From Phaeoceros laevis (lineage: Eukaryota > Anthocerotophyta > Anthocerotopsida > Notothyladales), in contig JBNGIQ010009343.1 in NCBI GenBank assembly GCA_049999765.1, positions 1-31,438 on the forward strand: a stretch of DNA of 31,438 nt, read 5' to 3'. The translations under genes and the position numbers were made by a program. The notes below the pieces were generated by a model that searched no databases, was not told the origin of the DNA, and saw nothing but the letters and a program-made list of their open reading frames with translations. Position 1 is the first letter of the stretch, and every line of letters starts with the position of its first letter. Positions 1 through 10,100 of the stretch are shown here, one piece after another.

Positions 1-7
1 GTTGCAG

Positions 8-2067
8 ACTTTGTATAGAATGTTCATCATAAACGCTGGCCCTGGTTTTAAAATGCTTTGGACAACTATAAAAGGCTTCCTTGATCCAAGAACCACAACC
101 AAGATTCATGTAAACATACGATCAATTATATTGTTAAAGCTTCCTTAATGTGAAAACTTGATTTATCCTATTTATTTAGTGAAATTGTGGCATCATACAG
201 GTCCTTGGTACTAAGTATCAAAGCAAGCTTCTTGATATAATAGATTCAAGGTACTTTACTTGGCTTAGCAACTTGTATGCTTATTTCTAAAAGCATGGTT
301 GCTGATTTACATGGACAAATACCATATATATTCATAATCATATGTGCACAAAATCTGCAGTCAGTTACCAGACTTCTTTGGAGGCACATGCACTTGTTCC
401 AACGAAGGTGGTTGTCTTCGATCTGATAAAGGTCCTTGGAACGATGTTGAAATTTTGAAGGTTCGCGAATTCAATTAAGCAATCAATTAAAGTGTATAGT
501 GTCCTTCATTGAAATAACAAGGTTATGGAAAAAAGAAAATATTTTGATCGTAAATTCTTAGTACATGTGTATCAAACTCACAAATAGTGTATCTAAATTA
601 CTCACAAAACTATATTTACAGGCTGTGGTAGAAGGTGATGAACTGAATACAAAAATTGTTTCAATTCACAATCAAGGAAATCTTGGAAAAGTACGAAGTG
701 TCATTTTATTGTTCTTATTTTTCTCTGTTAAAGTGTTATTTATATGTGCCCTAGAAGAAGTCATATAGGTGTAACACTCCTTGTAAGATATTTTCACTAA
801 GATATATAGATAGATAAGATATATAGATAGATGTGCTGAGGAGGTTGTGAAGCAAATTCTATGTAACAATTTTATGTCGTATTTGCAAATAGGGAAAGGA
901 AGGAGAAGCCACAACCAGTACATCAGATGATACAATCATGCACCACGGAGGCGGTGTATCAAATTCTAGACTGAATATGGAACAGGTTAGTTCATCATTT
1001 AGTCTACTTTCACATTGAAATATCTCTTGAGCCGGTGTATAAGTTCTAGACCAAATATGGAATAGGTTAGTTTACCATGTAGTCTACTTTCACACGGAAC
1101 TATTTCTTGGATCCGAGAACCCAAGATCCTAGTTACAAGCTTGTAGCACACCAAATATCCCGTGTGTATTGTAGCCTCTACAAATAATGTAAACTTGCCA
1201 AGGAGCTAAAAGCTTTCCCTTTTAACCCAAGAGGAACTTTCTCTCATGTAACCTTGCCATTCACAGGGAAATAGCAGTAGTGCAAGTGTTCAAGGTGATG
1301 GAACTCCTTATGGTGAAGGTACCAGTTTTTTTACCAGTCCCTGTCTGCAAGTTGATGGAACTCCTTATGGTGAAGGTACCAGTTTTTTTACCAGTCCGTG
1401 TCTGCAAGTTGCTTGTGATCGCTCAGGGTCAAGAGTCTAGAGGCACAAGTTTAACGACTGCCTTCAGTCCGTGTCTGCAAGTTGCTTATGATCGCTCAGG
1501 GTCAACAGTCTAGAAGCACAAGTTTAACGACTGCCTTCTGAATGGGTTGCAGGTCAAGAGGGTATACTTCCAAGAATATATGGGTTTTTTGCAATGATCT
1601 TCACCTTTTTGTATAGCATCTTGGTATACCCGTGGACAATGTGGAGTGGGCGGGACTCCACAAAAAAAGAACTCCGCCCAATTTTGAAGCCATCTGCAAC
1701 TATTAAAACCAGAATTGCCGACCTGGAGCAAGAAGTCAGGAGACTAGGTGTCAGTCGTCCGGCCTCGCACCCAAGAGAGATGAGCAATTCCGCGGAAAGG
1801 ATTCAAACTCTGGAGGCTGAGCTTGCTGAAACTAAGAAGGTAGGACAAGCCCGCCTTGAGAATTCTTAAGGTGTTCCTTCCAGGTAGAAGACTCATCTGG
1901 GCTTTTTGCAGACTCTGACGAAGGTTCTGAACAAGCAGCAAGAACTTGTCGAGTACGTCCACCGGAAGAACAAGAGCACCTGGCTGGTGAGGAATTTTTT
2001 ATCAACACAAAAACCCTTTAATAACCACGAGCTCCTTCCTTGGCATTTCTCAACTGAAGATGTTTGA
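8..2067 (+). CDS. Sec14-like phosphatidylinositol/phosphatidylcholine transfer protein (SFH family), 3' part
   Basis: Sec14 proteins exchange phosphatidylinositol and phosphatidylcholine between membranes and support phosphoinositide signalling. The window starts inside the gene. Exons read as 8-109, 201-250, 361-460, 622-690, 893-985, 1267-1318 (or to 1375), 1553-1839 and 1912-2067, with phases that join without stops. The first exons give [29 protein letters not shown], then [11 protein letters not shown] and [11 protein letters not shown], which are hallmark stretches of the plant SFH lipid-binding domain. Exon 1553-1839 carries a hydrophobic stretch ([17 protein letters not shown]) followed by a coiled coil, as in the nodulin-like tail of SFH proteins; exon 1912 continues the coiled coil. 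The end is uncertain: reading on reaches a TGA at 2065-2067, but a GT at 1987 and a CAG ending at 2078 could remove a 92-bp intron and give another short tail. The N-terminal half lies outside the window. Confidence 0.9.
801..832. repeat. 15-bp direct repeat of a gata-rich unit
   Basis: The unit gatatatagatagat occurs at 801-815 and again at 818-832, separated by two bases. It lies in the SFH intron 691-892 and looks like ordinary simple-sequence DNA. Confidence 0.8.
953..1113 (+). repeat. 81-bp imperfect tandem duplication of an exon-intron border (SFH gene)
   Basis: Copy 1 (953-1033) holds the last 33 bases of the SFH exon 893-985 plus the first 48 bases of its intron. Copy 2 (1034-1113) repeats this at clearly lower identity. 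In copy 2 one base is missing, the exon part reads in-frame stops (taa, and tag just before the donor), and the donor-like gttagt is kept. Copy 2 therefore lies inside the intron as a decayed duplicate of the exon end. Confidence 0.8.
1297..1410 (+). repeat. 57-bp tandem duplication carrying a splice donor (SFH gene)
   Basis: Units 1297-1353 and 1354-1410 are almost identical (one visible difference, ccctgt against ccgtgt). Each contains the coding stretch DGTPYGEG followed by gtacca, which works as donor into the exon at 1553. Both donors (after 1318 and after 1375) leave the same reading phase, so the duplication offers two in-frame alternative 5' splice sites, differing by 19 codons. Confidence 0.85.
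1411..1537 (+). repeat. Second tandem duplication, about 73-bp unit, in the same SFH intron
   Basis: The unit starting gcttgtgatcgctcagg at 1411-1483 is repeated at 1484-1537 (partial, ending at ctgccttc). It directly follows the 57-bp pair and shares its end gtgtctgcaagtt, so the two arrays are nested. A stop in the SFH frame (tag at 1438-1440) shows this part is intronic. Confidence 0.8.
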
Positions 2068-2494
2068 TCCTGCAGAGGCCGCATTGCTGGATAACTTGAA
2101 GGTGCAGTTTGTAGTCTACAGCAGACTGTTCCAGCAGATCGGTACTTCGGATACAAGACCTATTATAGGTGATCAAGTTGCGAGAGAGTTTTTTTACAGC
2201 GTCAGCAGTGCAACAGCGGTAACGAGCCTATTGTTGCATATACGCACTAATGTACATACAGAAGGTAGAGAGTCAGGTTTCGACGTTTCGTCGCACACTG
2301 TAGGTGAACTAACCCGGGATTTCATGTCATCACCCAGATGAGCCACTGGAGCAAGGGCTGCCCGGGACTTGGAGAAGACAGCACGCAACGTCACCGTTCA
2401 GCTTACCGTTCTTCATCAGATTTCGACCACTGATGAAGTCTGCCCAGGCTTGAGCCCTTCTCCCACCTAGCATTTGACTGACTAAACGTTAGTG
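2068..2494. other. Convergent intergenic region between SFH and the ALP1-like gene
   Basis: This stretch should hold the 3' ends of two converging genes. One plus-strand frame is open from 2060 to 2338, closes with TGA at 2339-2341, and is open again to a TAG at 2468-2470; its second part reads ARAARDLEKTARNVTVQLTV, which looks protein-like. I do not recognise it and see no clear splice pattern, so I leave it unassigned. Confidence 0.4.
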
Positions 2495-4207
2495 TCAAGA
2501 ACCTAACCACACTTTGACTCCTTCAAACACTACACGCTTTCTTACATCCTCTCCTCCTTCCTCCCCGTTCAAGATGTGGACCCCTTCATCAGAATCCACA
2601 TTGCTGCATCTCTCAAACTCACAGTGCTGCAAAACCTGGTCGGCATCTAGATCTCTGCCACTCTCCAGCAGCAAGTTGTGAAGAATGCAACATGCGTTGA
2701 CCACTTCGGGAATAAATTGCACCTTTTGGTTCACAGTTTTGGACAGAATGGCAAAAGAGTCCTTCAGCAAAGCGAAGGCTTCATCAATTAAGCGCCTGCC
2801 TTGCTCATGCTGCTGATTGTATTGGACTTGGTCAAAATGATACTGATAACTACTTTCTGACTCCCGGAACGGTACCATAAGCCACGGTAGGAGAGGATAG
2901 CCAGCATCACCAAGCACATATGGATGAGGCCTGAAGAATCCTCCATTACCCATCACATGATCTTCCACAAGAGGTGATTGCAGTTGCTCAGCAAGAATTG
3001 TGCCCTCCTGAGCCTTGCAGTAAAATCCAGAGTTCCTCAATATCGTGCTCTTGTGCGCTGAACCTGGGTAACCACTGTAGACATCGGTGAACCTCCTCCT
3101 TGTGTCACACACGGCCTGAAGCACTATAGAGTAAAGCTGGTTATTGTAATATACTTCTGCTCCTGGGGACCGCGGTTTTGTGATGATAATGTGAGTGCTT
3201 CCAATTGCTCCACAGCAGTTCGGAAGAGTACAAGCGTTCTCAAAATCTCCAACGACTCTCTGCATCTCATCTCCCTCAGGCCACTTGAGATAGCGGCCAA
3301 GTGTCCGGTTGATTGCTCGGATGGTTTCCTTGACAGCTCCATGCGCAGTGGTCATGCCTATCCCAAACTTCATCCCTGTTTCTGTTAGATCGGCTCCAGT
3401 CACCATCCTGTAGAGCCCTGCTCCTACCCGCCATTTGAGAGGAACAGGTCTTTTCCAATTAGTAACTTGCCGGTCGATATATGGTTGAAGCTGATCACAC
3501 AGCCATTCAAAGGTGGCCTTCGACATCCTCAAAGTGGCCACCCACTTGACATCATCTGTCTCCTTGTCCAGAAACTCATCAAACCAAGCGGTAACCTTGA
3601 GTTTGACCCTTCGGGCTTCGTTCAAGGCCATGTCTGCAGCAATCACATTCAAGGTCTGGCTGAGTGCCAAGAAAACAACGTTCAGTTCTTGGTCGTCATC
3701 CTCCGAGTCGATGCAACGTTGAATCCTTTGCATCGCACAAGGGAGCAGCTTGGAGGCTTCAAAAGATAGGCCTGGGAAGGTCACTAGTGCCTTCTGAACG
3801 GCAATGCAGACCTGAGCTGCAGCCATGAGGAGCAGTCTCTTCATCTCGTGGTCCTTCATGGACACGTTGCTGTCTTGCAGCCTGATGAGATTATCCCCGA
3901 GGCACTGGAGAAGCTCTTTCTGCAGACTGTCAGCAAAGGGCAGCATAGCCACTCCATCGCCGTCACTGCAACTTCCTGCTTCACAAACCTTGTCTATCTC
4001 TGGAAAGAGGAACTCGGTGCGCAACAACTCGGTGACTCCGACATTATTCACTTCTTCTGATGTTGGCAGAGGGGCCAGGTCTTCGGGCAAGGAACCTGCA
4101 ACCATGTCAATTTCAACATTGCCATCCACACAGTCACCGCAAGTGTCAACGTCGTAATTGATGTCTGTCTGCGTCTCAGCATCCCTAAAGCCGCAAGACT
4201 GATCCAT
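2495..4207 (-). CDS. PIF/Harbinger-derived, ALP1-like DDE nuclease protein
   Basis: This is a single open frame of 570 codons without introns, starting at the first ATG (4205-4207). Residues from about 240 to 530 match the DDE_Tnp_4 superfamily of Harbinger transposases and of plant ALP1-like proteins: LPNCCGAIGSTHI, a YSIVLQAVCD stretch, VYSGYPGSAHKSTILRNSGF, GDAGYPLLPWLMVPF, DEAFALLKDSF and VNACCILHNLL. The family's three acidic residues would be Asp in GAIDxTHI, Asp in GDAGYP (D434) and Glu in DEAFALLK (E476). The first is Gly here (G336, codon gga on the minus strand, 3200-3202), so DNA cleavage is probably lost, as in ALP1, a domesticated protein that joins Polycomb complexes. The N-terminal 230 residues are acidic and helical and were not recognised. 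No terminal inverted repeats or Myb-like partner ORF are seen, which favours a domesticated gene or an old remnant over an active element. Confidence 0.85.
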   Translation of the reverse strand: MDQSCGFRDAETQTDINYDVDTCGDCVDGNVEIDMVAGSLPEDLAPLPTSEEVNNVGVTELLRTEFLFPEIDKVCEAGSCSDGDGVAMLPFADSLQKELLQCLGDNLIRLQDSNVSMKDHEMKRLLLMAAAQVCIAVQKALVTFPGLSFEASKLLPCAMQRIQRCIDSEDDDQELNVVFLALSQTLNVIAADMALNEARRVKLKVTAWFDEFLDKETDDVKWVATLRMSKATFEWLCDQLQPYIDRQVTNWKRPVPLKWRVGAGLYRMVTGADLTETGMKFGIGMTTAHGAVKETIRAINRTLGRYLKWPEGDEMQRVVGDFENACTLPNCCGAIGSTHIIITKPRSPGAEVYYNNQLYSIVLQAVCDTRRRFTDVYSGYPGSAHKSTILRNSGFYCKAQEGTILAEQLQSPLVEDHVMGNGGFFRPHPYVLGDAGYPLLPWLMVPFRESESSYQYHFDQVQYNQQHEQGRRLIDEAFALLKDSFAILSKTVNQKVQFIPEVVNACCILHNLLLESGRDLDADQVLQHCEFERCSNVDSDEGVHILNGEEGGEDVRKRVVFEGVKVWLGS

Positions 4208-4312
4208 CACCTTCACCAAAGATTTCCACTTCACCACCGACTGTGGAAACTCCAGTTCCTGATGCACTTGTGACAGAATGTATTTGCGCCTCCGCACATG
4301 CACAGTAGTTTA

Positions 4313-4651
4313 GGTTATGTGTCCTACCAATTTCCAACTACACGCCATTGGAGAAGCAAAGAGTTTCAGTTCTTCAATGGTGCCCGGCAGCATTGTGCAG
4401 GTCAAAAAGCAAGCTTGCTCCACGGGTAGATATCTGCAGTTACCAGCAGAGAAAGTAGAGGGAAGAAGGGCGATCTTGGTAGGCTTAACCATTGCATCCG
4501 ACTTGGCGACGGGGCTAACGGCCATTTCTGGGCCATTGTCTGTTAGCTCTTTGTTACTCACATTTTCATTATGTACAAGAAACCCAGACTCCGTGACTCC
4601 TTGTGCATGCTGACGAAGGGGACCAACGGGTTCTTGAGTCTTGACTGGTGA
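4313..4651 (-). other. 113-codon open stretch in the same frame, just upstream of the ALP1-like ORF
   Basis: On the minus strand the frame of the ALP1-like gene is open from 4651 down to a single TAA at 4310-4312, and then open again into the gene (the frame is already open from 4309, before the ATG at 4207). The upstream stretch has no ATG near its start; internal Met codons exist. It reads in part CRYLPVEQACFLTCTMLP. It could be an upstream exon whose intron covers the stop, an N-terminal part lost by a nonsense mutation, or chance. No domain was recognised. Confidence 0.4.
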
Positions 4652-4698
4652 CTAGCTGAACTCTTGCATCTCTGCTCCCAGTACGGACAATCCTGGTG

Positions 4699-4887
4699 CT
4701 AATGATTTGATGCGGTTCCATGGAGGTGCCCATCGGTTGCCGCAAGGATGACGAGTCCTTTCAAAGTTCGTTCACTAAGAGGTCCATCTCGAATGCGGGA
4801 CGAGAGGACGAGTACTCTTCTTTGTAGTGCCCTCTGAACCCTAGGCAGGTCGTCTTCCAGGATGGAGTTCCACATCCCGCGTGACAT
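4699..4887 (-). other. Small ORF, 62 codons, doubtful
   Basis: A true ATG (4885-4887) opens a frame starting MSRGMWNSILEDDLPRVQRA and ending at TAG 4699-4701. It lies only 69 bp from the divergent WRAP73-like start and in a different frame from the ALP1-like gene. It could be a first exon of that gene, but no convincing donor-acceptor pair of normal intron length was found. No family recognised. Confidence 0.2.
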
Positions 4888-4956
4888 CTGCGAGTTGACC
4901 TAAAGAAGCTGGAGCTGGTGAGTTCGAATCAATTTTGAAGCTCAGGCTCCAAAGAC

Positions 4957-6987
4957 ATGGAATTCAGTGACACGTACAAGCACACAGGTCCTTGCTGTTT
5001 CTCTCCAAATGCGCAACTTCTGGCTGTAGCAGTGGACTACCGTCTCGTGATTCGAGATGTTGCGTCACTCAAGGTACCGTTAGAAAGGTAGTGCTTGGAG
5101 AAGATTTTTTGTTTCCCCTGGATTTTGCGCTCCTAGCCAGTCATTGGTTCGTCAGGATTTGCAAGATGCATGATTTTGCACTTAGCGCGTGCTGCTTAGT
5201 TCAGAATGCTGGTTGTCAGCAGGTTCTGCAGCTCTACTCTTGCTTGGACAAGATCAGCTATGTCGAGTGGGCACCGGACTCGCAGTACGTGCTCTGTGGT
5301 CTATACAAAAAAGCGCTAGTGCAGGCATGGTCAGTGGCAGAACCTGAATGGACGTGCAAGATTGACGAAGGCTCAGCTGGCATTACGCATGCTCGATGGA
5401 GTCCCGACAGCCGGCACATCCTCACGACCTCGGAATTCCAACTACGCTTGACTGTCTGGTCATTGGTGAGCACAGCTTGTGTGCATGTTCAGTGGCCCAA
5501 ACAAGCGTCTCGGGGAGTGTCCTTCACGGCAGATGGCAGTTTTGCTGTAGTGGCAACTCGGAAGGATTGCAAGGATTATATCAACATACTCTCATGCCAC
5601 TCATGGGAGATCATGGGCACACATGCAGTGGAAACTATGGACTTGTCTGATGTGGAGTGGTCACCAACTGATAGCACTATTGCCGTGTGGGATTCTAGCT
5701 TGGAATACAAGGTAAACTTCGACAAGCCAAACTCTCATTGCAAAGAAGGATTTCGAATTTAACGGTCTATGACCTTTTCTATTCTCGTTATCCGAAGGCA
5801 GTAAACGTTATCTTCGTGCAGGTTCTGCTGTATTCTCCGGATGGTCGATGCCTGTACAGATTCCAGGCATATGAGAACGCTTTGGGAATTAAGACCGTGG
5901 CATGGTCGCCATGCGGAAAGTTCCTTGGAGTAGGGAGCTTTGATCAAGTGGCAAGAGTTTTGAACCATTTAACCTGGAAGCCTGTAGCAGAACTGGCACA
6001 CACCAGTCCTTTGAAGAGCCCTGGTAGTGCTGTGCTGTTTAAGGTAAAGTGTCGACGTTCAAAATTGACCTTATTTGTGTAGAACTTTCTTGGTTGCATC
6101 GAGTTTGCTTGAGATGCTCCGTAGCCAAGCTGGGCGAATTGTGACTTGTAGTGTGTTGTCTCAATCGGTGGTCGTTGTCCTATCTTCCATTTTTGCAGGA
6201 GATCGAGGAGCCATGGCATGATGACTTCTCAAATCTTTATTTGCATGATAGCGACACTCCAAGATATGGTAAGCTCTCGTGTTCAGGACTTGCGTGAACG
6301 AGTTGTGCTTCTGAACTGTAGGATACGACATTCTTCGTTTGGCGTTCTGTGACGGACTGGCTGCCGCATTTAGTCAGGTCTGATGGTGGCGAGGTTCTGA
6401 TTGTAAGCGTACCCTTTCTCTGACGTAGAAAAACCCAGTGACGGGGTGACAAGGGTGCGCTACAAGGTTGTCGAGTTTCCGTTGAGTGTTCCCTCTCTCA
6501 AACCACACCCCGACAAACCAAACCCAAGACAAGGAATCGGTTAGTGCCCCGGCAGCTTGTAATCACAGTTCTTGGCACGCTAGGACTGCAAAATGGTCAA
6601 AGTCATTTACACTCTTGCGTCCACCTTTCTACAGGTCTGCTGTCATGGAGTGCAGACAGCCATTATCTCCTCACCCGCAACGACAACATGCCAAATGCTG
6701 TTTGGATTTGGGATGTTCGTCGCCTGCAGCTGGCAGCCATCCTTGTCCAGCGAGATGCCGTGCGAGCAGCGCTTTGGGATCCGACCGCCCCCCGTGTTGC
6801 AATTTGCACAGGGAGCTCACACCTCTTCATGTGGACACCTGCTGGAGCGTGCTGCGTCAACGTCCCCTTACCCCAATTCGCGGTGACCGACATCAAGTGG
6901 AACCCATCCGGCTCATCGCTTCTCTTGAAAGACAATGAAGCCTTCTGTTGTACTTTTGTCCCTGTCCTGTCTGAATTTGGAGACTAA
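4957..6987 (+). CDS. WRAP73: WD40 protein, WRAP73/WDR8 family
   Basis: WRAP73 (WDR8) binds SSX2IP/Msd1-type partners and anchors microtubule minus ends at spindle poles and centrosomes in animals and fission yeast; its role in plants is not established by anything here. Six exons: 4957-5073, 5223-5711, 5822-6043, 6199-6268, 6429-6539 and 6635-6987, all in phase, giving 453 residues (human protein 460). Start MEFSDTYKHTGPCCFSP aligns with the human start. Diagnostic stretches follow in order: DYRLVIRDV, QPEW-type EPEWTCKIDEGSAG, HILTTSEFQLRLTVWSL, RKDCKDYINI, WDSSLEYKV, LGIKTVAWSPCGKFL, RNDNMPNAVWIWDVRRLQ and RVAICTGSSHLFMWTPAG. The order of WD repeats is complete. Lon starts 209 bp downstream on the same strand. 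The ALP1-like gene diverges upstream. Confidence 0.93.
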
Positions 6988-7196
6988 GCCTCCTGATAAT
7001 GCTTTGCAGTTTCCCTGGAACATTTATCCCGGAATCTGTTTGAACCCTAAAGTTTCAAGAGGAACTTGCCGGTGAATCTTCGTGTCTTGCAGCGCACGTC
7101 AAATCGTGAAGAATTAACGGCGCCCCATTGGTGATGGTGCGTGTACTTTGATAGCAGCGGGGAACAGCGCCGGTTGCGTTTGTGCAAGAATTACCT

Positions 7197-10100
7197 ATGC
7201 TTGCAGCAATCGGCCCCTCCACGTTCCGGCATGTACCTTCGCTGAGGAGACTGCTGCTGTCTAACAACGTCAGATTCCATGTAGAAGGAGCTGAGAATCG
7301 CGTTGTGCTGCTCTGCGATGCGTCACTGCTAAAGGCAGGGCATCCCGGGCAGTGGTGGTTTTCCGGAGGCAAATTTTTGTCGTCAAATGCTCGCAGAGAT
7401 GACGACTCCGAAACGCCCGCTGGATCCGGGAAAAAGGAGGTTGAGATCGAGTGCGAGCGTAATGGCGAGGCCGGCGATAGGAAACAGGGAGGGAATGGTG
7501 AGAAGGAAGCACTTCAGGACAATGAGGCAATTGGGAATGCCAAGGATGAAACTCCTGTTGCAGAGGATTCAGCTTGGCGAAGGATACCGAAGCAGATCTC
7601 CAGAGCGTTATTTGGGGAAAGCCCCAAGGACGTCTCTAAGGAGATTCCCAAGGAGGTCCCTATCGAGGCTGCGGCTGAGGTAGAACCAGCTACTGCTGAA
7701 GCCTCTGCAGAACCTGTAGTTGCAGAATCGTCGGAACAAGCAAGTGCAGACTCAGCAGGGAAAGGGGGCTCGGCAGGTGCCATTGTTCCGGCAGGCCCTC
7801 GACCTGAGAATTTCCCGAAGGTAGACTTGGTCTAAAACCCAAAACCCTAGTAGGCATGGTCGTCCACCCATTGGCTGCATCGGACGGCGCACTAAGCTGT
7901 GAAAGGGATCACTTTGAACTCATTTTGGGGCAAACTGCCCCTGTTGCTTTGCAGGTGTTGGCCATACCTCTTACAAGAAGGCCGCTCTTTCCAGGATTTT
8001 ATGTCCCCATTCCCATAAAGGTAAGGCCTGCGGGTATTGATGACTGCTGCCTGGACTTTGTTCTGAATGCACTTGCCTCTTAATCTTTTACATTGCTGAG
8101 ATCCTAAGTAGGTTGTACTTGTCTGTTTGTGGGCAGGATCCTAAACTTGCAGAAGCACTCATTGAGTTGCGCTCCCGAGGCACACCTTATGTGGGAGCTT
8201 TCTTACGCAAAGACGTAGAGATGAAGCACAAGGATGGCTCTCCCCAGGCATCAGAGCGTGAGGCGGAAGTAGCAGAACTTCGGGGTGAAAAACTTTACAA
8301 GCAACTCCACGAGTATGGGACATTTGCTCAGGTTTGTGTGGTGATGACAGTTTGAACTGGAAAAGCTTTTCTTGTACCTGTTTCGGTGCGTTACGTTTCT
8401 GATTTTGCAGTTTGCTTAGTCCAATTGCGTCTGACTGGGAATTTATCTTGTGGCCTGGCTCAGGTTACAAATGTCATTAGAACACTTGAAGGAGAATCTG
8501 GCCAGACTCAAGTGTTACTAATGGGACACAGGCGAGTCCGGCTGACAGGAATTGTAAGTTCTTAGCTACAGAAAATTTGGTTGAGCGTATGGGGAGTATC
8601 AAATTCTGTGTTGCTAATGGATCTTTTTTTCTCTGAACCAGGTTGATTCGGAGCCTTTAACTGTATCTGTAGACCATCTTAGAGTACGTTTTTCTAAGCG
8701 TCAGAACTTTTGGCCTGGCATGTTCCAGGGCAGCTGATTGTTATGGAGCTTTACCCGCTTTTCTCTGGTTGCATCACGTGTAACACCTGTTTACCTCGTC
8801 TGTTTTAGGATAAATCTCATGACTCGTCTACAGATATTTTGAAGGCAACCGTACTTGAAGTCGTATCAACGATGAAGGATCTGATGCGATTAAATCCCCT
8901 GTACAAGGAACATATACAGATGTTTGTTCAGGTGAGGTTTTGAACAGTATTTGCAAATAGCAAAGCTTGAATTTGTCCTTTCCAACAAATTCCTGTTTCC
9001 TTTACTTGATGGTTAATGTTGGCTTCTCTGATTGAGCCTTCTTCAAAGGTGTATGAGCTGGTCAAGCTTCCCTGGGCAGATCTTCGTTCTGGTCACTTAA
9101 AGACTGTCTCTGGTGCCTTGTTTCCATCTGTCCTAACGAAACAAACACTTGCTGGGGAGGGGATCCCCTTGCAGCATATTGGGGACTTCAATGCCTCTCG
9201 GTTGGCTGATTTTGGAGCTGCTCTGACCACTGCTGATGAGCCTTCGCTCCAGGAGGTGCTGGAGGAGCTAGATGTAAGTTGCATGCATCACGTTGCGAGA
9301 ATGAATGTGTGAGAGTGTCAGAAAATGTGCGGAATTAGCATGAATAGTGGACCTGGAACACAGTAGTGTACGAGGAGGCAGTATAAGTTATGGTAATGGT
9401 GAGTTCTGGTTACATAAAGTTAAGGTCCCATCCTGCAGGTGGAGAAGCGGTTAATCCTCACTTTAATGTTATTGAAGAAGGAGCTAGAGCTCAGCAGGCT
9501 GCAGGTAAGGTTTACTGTTGTCGGAATATAGACCAGAGCAACCAGTTGAACTTAGCCCTGTACAGTAGCTTTTTTTTGTGGTGATTTTAATTGTCAGCTG
9601 CTTTTTTTGCCAAGGCTTCAATTGCCAAGGGAGTGGAAGAGAAAATAAGTGGTGAACAGAGGCGGTTTTTTCTCATGGAGCAGTTGAAAGCTATAAAGAA
9701 GGTACTTGGTGCTTGTGGGCAGGTTGCGCCTTAGGGGCAAATGGATCATTTCAGAAACTGTTTGGCTAATCACTTTCGGTTTTCTGCTTCAGGAGCTTGG
9801 TTTAGAAACGGATGACAAAACTGCTCTAAATGGTAGGAAATATTACAGTGATGTTTTTTTAAGTGCGAACCTCGGGGACTTGTCTTGATAACATTTGGCA
9901 GAGTTTGTTGAACTGACTGGTCACTGTTCTGTCGGCAGCAAAATTTAGGGAGAGGCTTGAACCTAACAGAAAAGCTTGCCCTCCGAACATTCTTCAAGTT
10001 ATTGAGGAGGAACTGAACAAGTTGCAGGGCCTAGAAGCCAGCTCAAGTGAATTCAATGTGACACGGAACTATCTTGATTGGCTTACCTCGATTCCGTGGG

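Noticed and set aside
4269-4303. Start of the ALP1-like gene 32 codons further upstream
   Set aside because: The codon there is GTG (4301-4303); the first ATG in the frame is at 4205-4207. An upstream exon remains possible.
7134-7151. Upstream ATG in the Lon frame
   Set aside because: It meets TGA after five codons, so the Lon start is the next in-frame ATG at 7197.
9016-9174. Open frame in Lon intron 6 that runs on into the next exon
   Set aside because: The LON domain joins QMFVQ to [14 protein letters not shown] exactly when this stretch is removed, with a good CAG acceptor at 9172-9174.
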